From the NCBI GenBank assembly GCA_002336115.1, contig DDEN01000041.1:9393-73392 (forward strand): DNA of 64,000 nt. Reading direction: 5' to 3'. The translations under genes were made by a program, and so were the position numbers. Below the pieces are notes generated by a model, which did no database searches, was not told where the DNA came from, and saw nothing but the letters and a program-made list of their open reading frames with translations. The DNA is from Chitinophagaceae bacterium UBA1953 (GTDB lineage: Bacteria; Bacteroidota; Bacteroidia; Chitinophagales; Chitinophagaceae). How positions within the stretch are numbered: the first letter of the stretch is position 1; every line of letters starts with the position of its first letter. Shown here piece by piece: positions 1 through 8,992 of the stretch.

Positions 1-903
1 CTGGCTTAATCCTCCACCGCCACCACCCAATGGCTGGCCACTCCCTCCGTTATCGGATGAGCGGAATGTTGAAGTATTATTATTATTACTGTTGAGTATT
101 AAAGAAAGCTGCTGGTTATTATTAAACCTGTTAATAGCCGCTGCTGCAATATAGCGGTCATCAGTACCATAACCAGCCATTGCACGGCCAAATACACCTT
201 TATTTTTATCTTTCTTCAACTGTAGGTTAATTACTTTTTCAGCATCACCATCACGGATACCTGACGCATTTGCCTGATCGCCATAATCATCCACCACCTG
301 CACTTTATCAATCATATCGGCAGGTATTTCCTGGGTAGCAGTTTTAGGATCGCCAGAGAAAAAATCCTTTCCATTCACTTTTACTTTTGTAACCTGTTTA
401 CCATGTGCTGTAATATTTCCTTGCCTGTCAACGGTAACACCCGGAAGTTTTTTTAATAAATCTTCAGTAGTTGCATTGGGCTTTGTCTGAAACGCACTTG
501 CCCTGTATTCAACAGTATCTTCTTTCATTGTAATAGCCGGTGCCTCTACTACCACTTCGTCCAGCTCTTTAAAATCAGCAAGCAGAACAAGATCACCAAG
601 ATCAATATTGGATACTCCGGCAGAAGGTTTAAAAAAATTTTTGCTCATAGGCTTATACCCGGCATACGAAATAATAAGAGTATAAGCTGATTGCGGAATC
701 TTTTCAAACGAAAACTCCCCATTGGATTTAGTTATTGTTGCAACTGTATCTTTAGGCACATCCTTTTCTACCAGCTTAACCGTTGCTTTTTCAAGCCCCT
801 TTTCTCCTGTTGAATCGGTCACTCTTCCTGTAATTCCTTTCGATTGAGCCATTAATTGCATCGATGTAAAAAAGCCTAAAGCAATAAGCAGTATTTTTTT
901 CAT
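1..903 (-). CDS. TonB-dependent outer-membrane beta-barrel protein, 5' part only (gene runs off the left edge)
   Basis: The reverse strand is open from an ATG at 903 to the window edge, giving about 301 residues. The protein starts with MKKILLIALGFFTS and a signal peptide ending in MAQ. A carboxypeptidase-regulatory-like beta-sandwich follows (about residues 23-100, GRVTDSTGEKGLEKATV). A plug-like domain comes next (about 110-235), containing LLKKLPGVTVDRQGNI, KVKVNGKDFFSGDPKTAT and IDKVQVVDDYGDQ. The last visible part enters the barrel and has an Asn- and Gly-rich stretch. This order is typical of Bacteroidota TonB-dependent outer-membrane proteins of the beta-barrel family without a neighbouring SusD. 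The substrate cannot be told. It would depend on TonB/ExbBD complexes such as those encoded at 60052-64000. It diverges from secA. Confidence 0.85.
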   Translation of the reverse strand, partial: MKKILLIALGFFTSMQLMAQSKGITGRVTDSTGEKGLEKATVKLVEKDVPKDTVATITKSNGEFSFEKIPQSAYTLIISYAGYKPMSKNFFKPSAGVSNIDLGDLVLLADFKELDEVVVEAPAITMKEDTVEYRASAFQTKPNATTEDLLKKLPGVTVDRQGNITAHGKQVTKVKVNGKDFFSGDPKTATQEIPADMIDKVQVVDDYGDQANASGIRDGDAEKVINLQLKKDKNKGVFGRAMAGYGTDDRYIAAAAINRFNNNQQLSLILNSNNNNTSTFRSSDNGGSGQPLGGGGGGLSQ

Positions 904-1176
904 AAAAGTGATTGTTATGCGAAATACGATTTTTTTCGTTAATTACTTATTTTCGGGTTTGTTAAATAAATAGACGGCAAACTGCTGAAATGCTTGCTTA
1001 AGCCTGTTTTTTCTGTACAAGTGGCAAAACTATCAGTTCAACGGCTGCTCGCTATCCGTGCAATTGGGTAATCAGATTTTTCATTACGTTTATTGTGATT
1101 TGATTAACACAATAAATGGAGGCAAATAATTCTTTTGAACCTGTTTTCGTATTAATGGTGTGAGGCCATAACAGGC

Positions 1177-1206
1177 TTTAACTGTGTTTATGATTCATTA
1201 CCTTTG
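1177..1206 (+). promoter_or_regulatory. Putative secA promoter (TTTA, 18 bp, TACCTTTG)
   Basis: TACCTTTG at 1199-1206 matches the Bacteroidota -7 consensus TAnnTTTG and is followed by CGGCC. TTTA at 1177-1180 is a weak -33 box at 18 bp. Transcription would start near 1213, leaving a leader of about 100 nt. Confidence 0.55.
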
Positions 1207-1226
1207 CGGCCTTGGAAAAAAGAGTT

Positions 1227-1270
1227 CTGTCAAAATGGCTTTCTTTTAAGCCTTGCACTGTATTTGACAG
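1227..1270 (+). promoter_or_regulatory. Nested hairpin with a tiny open reading frame in the secA leader
   Basis: CTGTCAAA (1227-1234) pairs perfectly with TTTGACAG (1263-1270). Inside it GGCTT (1237-1241) pairs with AAGCC (1248-1252) around TCTTTT. An ATG at 1235 opens ATG GCT TTC TTT TAA (MAFF, stop) inside the structure. It lies between the promoter and the secA start at 1313. A role in controlling secA is inference. Confidence 0.4.
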
Positions 1271-1312
1271 GATAATACATCAACAAAAAAATTGACGCAT
1301 TAATAAAATACT

Positions 1313-4300
1313 ATGTTAGGCTTCTTATCAAAAATCTTTGGTGGCAGTAAAAGTGAAAAGGATGTACAGAAACTTTTGCCTGTAGTTGAAAAAATAAACC
1401 ATCATTTTAAGGAATACCAGTCTTTATCAAACGATCAGTTGAGGAATAAAACGCAGGAATTCCGTCAGCGCATCAAAGAATATCTTACTGAAATTGATGC
1501 TGAAATTTCCACTTTAAATACAAAAGCAGAGGCATTTACTGAAGATGAAATTCATGAAAAGGATGCCACCTACCAGGAAATTGACAAACTGAAAAAGGAA
1601 AGAGATAAAAAAATTGAGGAGATTCTCGAAAAAATTCACCCGGAAGCCTTTGCAGTAGTTAAAGAAGCTGCACGTCGTTTCTCTGCCAACGAAGAGTTAC
1701 AGGCAACTGCAACAAGTCTCGACAAAGACCTCGTTATTAAGCGTCCGCACATGCGTATTGAGGGCGACCAGGTTTTTTACAGCAAATCATGGACGGCGGC
1801 TGGCGGGCAAGTAACCTGGAACATGGTTCATTATGACGTACAGTTGATTGGTGGTACCGTACTTCATCAAGGTAAGATTTCCGAAATGGCTACCGGTGAA
1901 GGTAAAACGCTTGTATCTACCCTGCCTGCTTATCTCAACGCTTTACCCGGAGAGGGTGTTCATCTTGTAACTGTAAACGATTACCTGGCACGTCGTGACA
2001 GTGAGTGGAATGGAACCTTATTTGAATTTCTTGGTTTAACTGTTGACTGTATAGATAAACATCAGCCAAACAGTGAAGACAGAAGAAAAGCATATTTGGC
2101 TGATATTGTTTATGGCACCAACAATGAATTTGGTTTCGACTACCTGCGTGACAACATGGTAGTAAACTCATCTGAAAAAGTACAACGAAAGTTACACTAT
2201 GCAATGGTGGATGAAGTGGATAGTATTTTAATAGATGAAGCCCGTACACCATTAATTATTGCCGGCCCCGTTGGAACAGGCAGCAATGAACAGCAGTTTC
2301 ATATAATGCGCCCTCGCATTGAAAAACTGGTTGATGCACAAAAACGTCTTGCACAGCAATATCTAAATGAAGCAAAAAAATCAATTGCCGAAGGGGATGA
2401 TGACCCTAAAACAGGTGGCCTTGCATTAATGCGTGCATGGAGAGGTTTGCCAAAATACGGCCCGTTAATTAAATATTTAAGTGAACCGGGTATTAAAGTA
2501 AAACTGCAGAAAGCAGAAAATTATTACCTGCAGGATCAGCAACGGGAAATGCCAAAAGTAGATGAGGGACTGCTGTTCCATATTGATGAAAAAAACAATT
2601 CAGTTGATTTAACAGATAAAGGTCTGGCCATGCTCACAAAGGAAAATGAAGATCCAAATTTCTTTGTGTTGCCCGACATCAGTACATCACTCGGGGCAAT
2701 CGATAAAAGTGAACTTTCAACTGAAGAAAAATTACATAAAAAAGAGACTTTCTTATCTGAATATTCAGCAAAAGCAGATCGAATTCACACAGTACTGCAG
2801 ATGCTGAAAGCATATACCCTGTTTGAAAAAGATGTTGAATACGTTGTTCTTGACGGGCAGGTAAAAATTGTTGATGAGCAAACAGGCCGTATTCTTGACG
2901 GCCGTCGTTACAGCGATGGTTTACACCAGGCAATTGAAGCAAAAGAAAATGTAACAATTGAAGCTGCCACTCAAACTTATGCCACCATTACATTGCAGAA
3001 CTATTTCCGTATGTACCACAAACTGGCTGGCATGACCGGTACTGCTGAAACAGAAGCAGGCGAGTTCTGGGATATTTATAAATTAGATGTGGTAACTATC
3101 CCCACCAACTTACCAATGGTGCGTGACGATAAGCAGGACCTTGTATTTAAAACCAAGCGTGAAAAATACAAAGCTGTTATTGAAGAAATTGAAGCCATGC
3201 GTGAAGCAGGAAGACCGGTGCTTGTAGGTACAACATCAGTTGAGGTAAGTGAGTTGCTGAGTAAGATGCTGCAGGTGAAAAAAATTCCACACAATGTATT
3301 GAATGCAAAACAACATGCCCGTGAAGCACAGGTTGTTGCCGAAGCCGGTTTGCCAGGTGCCATCACCATTGCAACCAACATGGCTGGTCGTGGTACCGAT
3401 ATTAAACTCGGTGCAGGCGTAAAAGATGCAGGTGGGCTGGCAATATTAGGCACAGAACGTCACGACAGCCGCCGTGTTGACCGCCAGTTACGTGGCCGTG
3501 CAGGTCGCCAGGGCGATCCCGGATCTTCTCAATTCTATGTTTCGCTTGAAGATGATCTGATGCGTATGTTCGGCAGCGAACGTATAGCCGGTATGATGGA
3601 TAAACTGGGTTATAAGGAAAACGAGGTTATCCAGCACAGCATGATTACTAAATCCATTGAACGTGCACAAAAAAAGGTAGAAGAAAACAACTTTGGTATT
3701 CGTAAACGTTTGCTTGAGTACGATGATGTAATGAACAAGCAACGGGGAGCCGTTTACACAAGAAGAAACCATGCGCTGAGCGGTGAACGTCTTACACTGG
3801 ATATTGACAACGCATTTTATTCTGTTGCAGAAGGCTTGATCGCTTCGTTCAAAGAGCTGAACGATCATGATGGCTTTAAGATGGCTTGTATAGTAAACTT
3901 TGGAATCGATACACAAATCACACCCGAACAATTAGACAAAGCCGACAGCAATGATCTTGCCCAGGCTCTTTATACCGAAGCTAAAACTTCTTATTTGCGC
4001 AAGTGCGATGTGATTAAGAAAGATGCGTTGCCTGTGTTCCAGAACATCCGCCTTACACAAGGTTCTCATATAGAAAATGTATTTGTTCCTTTCAGCGATG
4101 GTAAACGTGGATTACAGGTGCTTGCATCCATGCAGAAAACGATTGATACAAAAGCGCAGGAACTGGTAAGTTCACTGGAACGTACCGCCACACTTGCATT
4201 TATTGATGAAGCATGGAAAGAACACTTACGTGCAATGGATGATCTGCGTACATCTGTACAAAATGCAACCTACGAACAGAAAGACCCGCTGGTAATTTAC

Positions 4301-4642
4301 AAAGTGGAAGCATATACGTTGTTTGAGCAAATGAACAGCGATATTAATAAAAACATTGTTTCCTTTCTTGCACATGCAGGGCTGCCTGTAGAAGAAAATA
4401 ACAGCGGACAGATACGTGAAGGCCGCCAGCAGAAAACCGATATGAGTAAACTGCGGCAGAAAAAAGATGAGTTAGTTGCTTCAGGCAATAATAATGATCT
4501 GATGGAAACACCTGATTATTATGATCCTTCTGCCAATGTAAAACAGGAACCTGTAATTGCAGGTCCAAAGATTGGACGAAATGATCCTTGCCCTTGCGGA
4601 AGCGGAAAGAAATATAAAAACTGCCACGGAAAAGAATCCTGA
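1313..4642 (+). CDS. secA: Preprotein translocase ATPase SecA
   Basis: SecA is the cytosolic motor that pushes unfolded preproteins through SecYEG. The 1109-residue protein has the Walker A motif MATGEGKT (residues 192-199), the DEVD box (300-303), the helicase-like GTTSVEVSELLS and NMAGRGTDIKLG segments, and a C-terminal zinc/SecB-binding motif CPCGSGKKYKNCHG (from C1093). It is longer than the roughly 900-residue proteobacterial enzyme, with insertions in the N-terminal part (around residues 60-85 and 330-480), as is usual in Bacteroidota. The ATG at 1313 starts MLGFLSKIFGG, the normal SecA N-terminus. An intrinsic terminator follows directly, so it is probably monocistronic. A structured leader precedes it. 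Confidence 0.98.
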   Translation: MLGFLSKIFGGSKSEKDVQKLLPVVEKINHHFKEYQSLSNDQLRNKTQEFRQRIKEYLTEIDAEISTLNTKAEAFTEDEIHEKDATYQEIDKLKKERDKKIEEILEKIHPEAFAVVKEAARRFSANEELQATATSLDKDLVIKRPHMRIEGDQVFYSKSWTAAGGQVTWNMVHYDVQLIGGTVLHQGKISEMATGEGKTLVSTLPAYLNALPGEGVHLVTVNDYLARRDSEWNGTLFEFLGLTVDCIDKHQPNSEDRRKAYLADIVYGTNNEFGFDYLRDNMVVNSSEKVQRKLHYAMVDEVDSILIDEARTPLIIAGPVGTGSNEQQFHIMRPRIEKLVDAQKRLAQQYLNEAKKSIAEGDDDPKTGGLALMRAWRGLPKYGPLIKYLSEPGIKVKLQKAENYYLQDQQREMPKVDEGLLFHIDEKNNSVDLTDKGLAMLTKENEDPNFFVLPDISTSLGAIDKSELSTEEKLHKKETFLSEYSAKADRIHTVLQMLKAYTLFEKDVEYVVLDGQVKIVDEQTGRILDGRRYSDGLHQAIEAKENVTIEAATQTYATITLQNYFRMYHKLAGMTGTAETEAGEFWDIYKLDVVTIPTNLPMVRDDKQDLVFKTKREKYKAVIEEIEAMREAGRPVLVGTTSVEVSELLSKMLQVKKIPHNVLNAKQHAREAQVVAEAGLPGAITIATNMAGRGTDIKLGAGVKDAGGLAILGTERHDSRRVDRQLRGRAGRQGDPGSSQFYVSLEDDLMRMFGSERIAGMMDKLGYKENEVIQHSMITKSIERAQKKVEENNFGIRKRLLEYDDVMNKQRGAVYTRRNHALSGERLTLDIDNAFYSVAEGLIASFKELNDHDGFKMACIVNFGIDTQITPEQLDKADSNDLAQALYTEAKTSYLRKCDVIKKDALPVFQNIRLTQGSHIENVFVPFSDGKRGLQVLASMQKTIDTKAQELVSSLERTATLAFIDEAWKEHLRAMDDLRTSVQNATYEQKDPLVIYKVEAYTLFEQMNSDINKNIVSFLAHAGLPVEENNSGQIREGRQQKTDMSKLRQKKDELVASGNNNDLMETPDYYDPSANVKQEPVIAGPKIGRNDPCPCGSGKKYKNCHGKES

Positions 4643-4647
4643 TTATA

Positions 4648-4670
4648 AGCCTCCAACCGGAGGCTTTTTT
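4648..4670 (+). terminator. Intrinsic terminator of secA
   Basis: AGCCTCC (4648-4654), loop AACC, GGAGGCT (4659-4665), then a T run to 4670. It begins 6 bp after the secA stop. Confidence 0.85.
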
Positions 4671-4747
4671 ATCTGTGCAGGTATCATCGTTAATAAAACT
4701 TAACATTTACATTTGTCCTTACAGAAGAAAATATAAAAACGCATTTT

Positions 4748-5410
4748 ATGAATATTGCATCTTATATCGATCATACTATTTTAAAGCCTACTACCCTTGT
4801 TAGTGATATTGAACTGCTTTGCACAGAAGCAACGATGTACAAATTTGCTGCGGTATGTGTGCCGCCTCCGTTTGTAAAGTTTGCAAAGGGGCTTACTTCC
4901 GGTTCAGGTGTAAAAACTGCTACCGTTATTGGCTTTCCGTTTGGCTATTCAGCCATTGAAGCTAAAGTAACAGAAACATTACTGGCCATTGTAGATGGTG
5001 CGGAAGAACTGGACTATGTGGTGAATATTTCTGCCATTAAAAATGGCGACTGGAATTTTCTGAAGCACGAAGGTGAAGTTCTTATCCCGATGGCTCATCA
5101 AAAAGAGAAGCATGTAAAAATGATTATTGAGAGCGGCGTGTTAACTGATGATGAAATTATCAGGTGTTGTGAGATTTACGCAGAACTTGGCGCAGATTTT
5201 GTAAAAACATCAACCGGGTATGCAGAAAAAGGGGCAACTCTCGAAGCTGTGCAACTGATGAGGAAGCATTTGCCGTCTGAAATAAAAATTAAAGCATCAG
5301 GCGGAATACGGACGTATGAATTTGCAAAGCAATTGGTTGAAGCCGGAGCCGACAGATTAGGTTGCAGCGCAAGTGTGAATATTGTTAAGGAAAGCATGCA
5401 CCAGCCATAA
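4748..5410 (+). CDS. deoC: Deoxyribose-phosphate aldolase
   Basis: DeoC splits 2-deoxyribose-5-phosphate into glyceraldehyde-3-phosphate and acetaldehyde in deoxynucleoside breakdown. The 220-residue class I aldolase begins MNIASYIDHTILKPTT, with the family's DHTxLKPT signature. It has the Schiff-base lysine in DFVKTSTGYA (K153) and the second catalytic lysine in IKIKASGGIRT (K182). Its length is normal for the short bacterial form. No other deo genes lie nearby. The next gene, a SPOR protein, starts 60 bp downstream, and no terminator is visible between them. Confidence 0.96.
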   Translation: MNIASYIDHTILKPTTLVSDIELLCTEATMYKFAAVCVPPPFVKFAKGLTSGSGVKTATVIGFPFGYSAIEAKVTETLLAIVDGAEELDYVVNISAIKNGDWNFLKHEGEVLIPMAHQKEKHVKMIIESGVLTDDEIIRCCEIYAELGADFVKTSTGYAEKGATLEAVQLMRKHLPSEIKIKASGGIRTYEFAKQLVEAGADRLGCSASVNIVKESMHQP

Positions 5411-5470
5411 CCCGATTTTTGAATGTTGATTCTGAAAAACAACCGCAATAAATTAAATAAATACAGATCG

Positions 5471-5914
5471 ATGAAAAAGCTTGTCCTGATTGTTGGAATA
5501 ATTTGTTTTGCTGTTTCTGTAAATGCACAGATGACAAGAGATACTGTTAACAGCTTTGTTTATGTAACAAAAGACAGTCGTTATGATATTCTTGTAAAAA
5601 AGAAAGCAGAGATTAACAAGAAAGCTGTTGATTCAAAAAAACCAACAAAAGGTTATCGAATTCAGGTCCTTAACACAAACGACCGCAATCAGGCGCTGGC
5701 AGCAAAATCGAAACTTCTTTCACAATTTCCGGAGCATAAAACTTACTTAATGTATCAGGCACCTTATTTTAAAATACGTATTGGCAACTTTGTTGAGAAA
5801 AAAGATGCTGATGATTTAAAACGTCAGCTTGCACGTATGTTTCCAACAGGAGTTTTTGTTATACCAAGTGATATTGAAACAAAACCGGAAAAAGATAAAG
5901 ACGATTTAAAATAA
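5471..5914 (+). CDS. Secreted SPOR-domain protein
   Basis: The 147-residue protein begins MKKLVLIVGIICFAVSVNAQ, a Sec signal peptide. The ATG at 5471 is chosen over an in-frame codon at 5423 because it places the signal peptide at the N-terminus. After a lysine-rich linker, residues about 58-135 form a SPOR fold (GYRIQVLNTNDRNQA ... YFKIRIGNFVEKKDADDL). SPOR domains bind denuded peptidoglycan glycan strands, usually at the division site or in envelope-maintenance proteins, so a periplasmic peptidoglycan-binding role is inferred. The C-terminus is charged (KPEKDKDDLK). The partner is unknown. Confidence 0.85.
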   Translation: MKKLVLIVGIICFAVSVNAQMTRDTVNSFVYVTKDSRYDILVKKKAEINKKAVDSKKPTKGYRIQVLNTNDRNQALAAKSKLLSQFPEHKTYLMYQAPYFKIRIGNFVEKKDADDLKRQLARMFPTGVFVIPSDIETKPEKDKDDLK

Positions 5915-5943
5915 ACCGGCAGTTATCCTTTGCCGCTCTTTTG

Positions 5944-5951
5944 TATTTTTG
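5944..5951 (+). promoter_or_regulatory. Possible -7 promoter element directly in front of the M20 amidohydrolase start
   Basis: TATTTTTG matches TAnnTTTG and ends 5 bp before the ATG at 5957, which would give an almost leaderless mRNA. No good -33 box was found at the normal spacing. An alternative CCTTTGCCG lies at 5927-5935. Confidence 0.3.
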
Positions 5952-5956
5952 TGGAT

Positions 5957-7138
5957 ATGCTCAAGGAAAATATACAATCTCTGGCAAAAAAATATAAAGA
6001 AGAGTTTATTGCAGTACGCCATCATCTTCATGCCAATCCCGAACTCAGTTACAAGGAATTTGAAACGTCAAAGTTTGTTCAGAGTAAATTAACCGAATGG
6101 GGCATTCCTTTTGTTATAATGGCCGAAACAGGTGTTGTTGGGCTGATTGAAGGAAAAAATCCATCTTCCAGAATCATTGCCCTTCGTGCCGATATGGATG
6201 CGTTACCAATATTGGAAGAAAATAATGTCCCCTATAAGTCAACAAAGCCCGGTGTAATGCATGCTTGCGGGCATGATGCACATACAACCTGCCTGCTCGG
6301 TGCAGCAAAAATTCTGAATGAATTAAAAAGTGAATGGGAAGGAACCGTAAAGCTTGTTTTTCAACCCGGCGAAGAGAAAAATCCGGGTGGCGCAAGTATT
6401 ATGATTAAAGAAGGTGTACTGGAAAATCCAAAACCCCAGGCCATTATCGGGTTGCATGTTCATCCCGGTTTGCAGATTGGCCAGCTAAGCTTTCGTAGTG
6501 GTAAAGTAATGGCCAGTGCAGACGAGTTATACATAACGGTGAGGGGAAAGGGAGGTCATGCAGCATCGCCGCACCTGGCAATTGATCCCATTTTAATTGC
6601 TTCACATTTAGTAGTGAGCCTGCAGCAAATCATCAGCCGCAATCTTAATCCGCATAACCCATCTGTATTATCTATAACAGCATTTAATGCCGGTACAACA
6701 ACCAATGTAATACCGAATGAAGTAAAGTTAATGGGAACCTTCCGTGCAATGGATGAAGAATGGCGCTTTAAAGCCCATGAACTTATTCGCAGAAATGCAA
6801 CGCTGCTTGTTGAGAGCATGGGTGGTTCTATTGATTTATTAATTGATGTTGGTTATCCTTCAGTTTACAATAATGAAGTATTGAATGAACAGGTAAGAGC
6901 AACAGCAGTTGAAATGATTGGAGATGCGCATGTTGAAGAAACTGAATTACGCATGGGTGCTGAAGACTTTGGTTATTATACACAACAGATTCCCGGATGC
7001 TTTTACCGTCTGGGTGTAATGAATAATGAAAAAGGTATTAACAGTGGCGTGCATACGCCTACTTTTAATATTGATGAAAATGCAATTGAAACAGGTATGG
7101 CAATGATGGCGTGGATAGGAGTTTCTGTTCGACCATAA
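5957..7138 (+). CDS. M20 family amidohydrolase (M20D, hippurate/N-acyl amino acid hydrolase type)
   Basis: This is a zinc-dependent cytosolic hydrolase that removes acyl groups from N-acylated amino acids; the exact substrate is unknown. The 393-residue protein starts MLKENIQSLAKKY. Metal-site motifs are visible: LRADMDALPI, MHACGHDAHT (C104, H106), the acidic pair in QPGEEKNPGG (E139/E140) and GLHVHPG (H167). A dimerisation-domain signature GKGGHAASPH follows. The Cys in ACGHDAH and the overall layout fit M20D. The ATG at 5957 is preferred over an in-frame TTG at 5930, which would sit across a promoter-like sequence. A strong terminator follows. Confidence 0.93.
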   Translation: MLKENIQSLAKKYKEEFIAVRHHLHANPELSYKEFETSKFVQSKLTEWGIPFVIMAETGVVGLIEGKNPSSRIIALRADMDALPILEENNVPYKSTKPGVMHACGHDAHTTCLLGAAKILNELKSEWEGTVKLVFQPGEEKNPGGASIMIKEGVLENPKPQAIIGLHVHPGLQIGQLSFRSGKVMASADELYITVRGKGGHAASPHLAIDPILIASHLVVSLQQIISRNLNPHNPSVLSITAFNAGTTTNVIPNEVKLMGTFRAMDEEWRFKAHELIRRNATLLVESMGGSIDLLIDVGYPSVYNNEVLNEQVRATAVEMIGDAHVEETELRMGAEDFGYYTQQIPGCFYRLGVMNNEKGINSGVHTPTFNIDENAIETGMAMMAWIGVSVRP

Positions 7139-7155
7139 TCAAACAAAAAAATCAG

Positions 7156-7192
7156 GAAAAGGGAGATGTAAAGCATTTCCCTTTTCTTTTTT
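7156..7192 (+). terminator. Intrinsic terminator after the M20 gene
   Basis: GAAAAGGGA (7156-7164) pairs with TCCCTTTTC (7178-7186) across a 13-nt loop and is followed by six T. Confidence 0.75.
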
Positions 7193-7320
7193 ATAAGTAT
7201 CATTCCCCCTATTTATTTTTCTTTAACTCATATGTGACTGACAACTATTCTGTTATTTAGGTCATCTTTCAAACACATAAAAAATTGTCATACATTTAAT
7301 CAGCACTAAAAACATTTTCT

Positions 7321-8946
7321 ATGCCTATCCGAATGACAGATGATCCACAAGATCAACAGGAACAATACAACAATGATAACTCTGGTGGCGGTGGTGGAAA
7401 TTTTCCCATTGGTCCAGGCGGTGGAAGTGGTGGTGGATTACTTAGCCTCTTACCATTGCTCTTGAGTTTATTTGGAAGAGGAAGAGGTGGCGGTGGTGGA
7501 AAAGGAATTATTATCTTGCTTGTACTCGCAGCAGGTGCTTATTTCTTTTTCAGCCGTACAGGTTGTAATATGAGTGACATTTCCGGACTAACAACCGGCG
7601 GCATGTTAGACCCCAAAGAGTTTGAAAAAGCAGAAATATATGAATCACTTTCTGATGATGACGGTAAGAATCCTTTGCCTGAAGCTGCTAACCTGCAACG
7701 TTTCTGCCCTACCCCGCAAAACCAGGGATCGCAGGGCTCCTGTGTTGCATGGAGCAGTGCTTACGCTGCACATACAATTTTAGAAGCCACAAAAACAGGA
7801 AAGCAACCAAATGAAGTTGCCTTCTCTCCATCGTTTATGTACAACCAGATTGGCTTGGATGGATGTCAGGGTTCTTATGTTGAAAGAGCAATGGAATTTA
7901 TGGCAAAAAAAGGCGGTGTTCCGTATAATGAATTTCCTTACACCGATCAGGAATGTTCAAGTCAGCCAAATAATCAACTACAGCAGGAAGCTTTGCAATT
8001 CCGCATGCGTGGATTTAACCGTTTAAGTGCAGGCGACAGGAATGATGCAATTGACCTGCGTGCAATAAGAGAAAACTTAGCACAAGGAGCACCGGTAGTA
8101 ATTGGTATGATGGTTGGACAAAGTTTTATGCAACCGATGATGGGCCAGGATTTATGGGTTCCTGCAAGTGGCGATAAAAGCATGATGGGATTTGGCGGCC
8201 ATGCAATGTGTGTTGTAGGCTATGATGATAAGAAATATGGCGGCTCATTTTTATTAATGAATAGTTGGGGACAGGAATGGGGCAATAATGGTTTTGCATG
8301 GGTTCGTTACAACGATTTTAAATATTTTGTAAGAGAAGCTTATGGTGTAAACCCTATGTATGCTGGCAATGCCGGTGTTCAGCAGTTTGCATGTGAAATT
8401 GGATTGGTGAGAGTGGAATACGATGGAAAGAAAACAGTTGCCAAAGACAATATTCCGTTGCGTACAGGAAGTGGTAACAGGTTTGAAACAACGGCTCCTG
8501 TTCGTGCAGGCACAAAATTTAAAATGGAAATAAAAAACAGCACTGATTGTTATGTTTATGTTTTTGGAAAAGAAACCGATGGAACAAGTTATACGTTGTT
8601 TCCTTATCCAAGAACCGATGACCCAACAAAAACCAAATATTCACCTTTCTGCGGAATTACCGGCTATCGTTTATTTCCGAAAGATAAAAGCATGACACCC
8701 GACAGTTTAGGAAATCGTGATGTAATAGCTGTTGTTATCAGTAAGAAAGAATTAAACTGGCATGCACTCAATCGGCAGATGAGTGCAAACCCTTCAGCCG
8801 ATTATGGAACAAGAATAAACAACGCTTTAGGTTCATCGCTTATTCGCAATGTTCGCTATTCGTCCACAGGAAAAGGTGCCATGCGTTTTGATGTTACTGG
8901 CGACTCTAATGATGTAGTGGCTTGTATTGTGGAAATAACGAAATAA
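7321..8946 (+). CDS. Papain-like (C1 family) cysteine protease with N-terminal membrane segment and C-terminal DUF4384-like domain
   Basis: This 541-residue protein probably acts outside the cytoplasm, tethered to the inner membrane. Residues 1-55 are Gly/Asn/Gln-rich, and a hydrophobic segment GIIILLVLAAGAYFFF lies at about 62-77. The papain domain (about 110-350) has the oxyanion Gln and catalytic Cys in NQGSQGSCVAWSSAYA (C141), the His in FGGHAMCVVGYDD (H294) and the Asn in LLMNSWGQEWG (N314), so it should be active. After residue 355 a beta-rich region (DCYVYVFGKETDGTSYTLFP) resembles DUF4384, often found at the C-terminus of bacterial proteases and caspases. No pro-domain or inhibitor gene is visible. 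The target is unknown. Confidence 0.88.
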   Translation: MPIRMTDDPQDQQEQYNNDNSGGGGGNFPIGPGGGSGGGLLSLLPLLLSLFGRGRGGGGGKGIIILLVLAAGAYFFFSRTGCNMSDISGLTTGGMLDPKEFEKAEIYESLSDDDGKNPLPEAANLQRFCPTPQNQGSQGSCVAWSSAYAAHTILEATKTGKQPNEVAFSPSFMYNQIGLDGCQGSYVERAMEFMAKKGGVPYNEFPYTDQECSSQPNNQLQQEALQFRMRGFNRLSAGDRNDAIDLRAIRENLAQGAPVVIGMMVGQSFMQPMMGQDLWVPASGDKSMMGFGGHAMCVVGYDDKKYGGSFLLMNSWGQEWGNNGFAWVRYNDFKYFVREAYGVNPMYAGNAGVQQFACEIGLVRVEYDGKKTVAKDNIPLRTGSGNRFETTAPVRAGTKFKMEIKNSTDCYVYVFGKETDGTSYTLFPYPRTDDPTKTKYSPFCGITGYRLFPKDKSMTPDSLGNRDVIAVVISKKELNWHALNRQMSANPSADYGTRINNALGSSLIRNVRYSSTGKGAMRFDVTGDSNDVVACIVEITK

Positions 8947-8992
8947 GAAACATGCTGAGAGTTTTAAGATTGACTTACCATAATTTATAAAA

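Larger units (their letters stand above)
904..1312. other. 409-bp divergent intergenic region between the TonB-dependent receptor gene and secA
   Basis: No credible gene longer than a few codons is seen. The right half carries a good -7 promoter element and a nested hairpin leader for secA (listed separately). The left half must hold the receptor promoter, but no convincing TAnnTTTG element could be placed on the reverse strand. Confidence 0.5.

Noticed and set aside
7381..7510. Gly-rich coding stretch as a tandem DNA repeat
   Set aside because: GGT/GGC codons vary and encode a flexible linker of the papain-like protease; there is no regular period.
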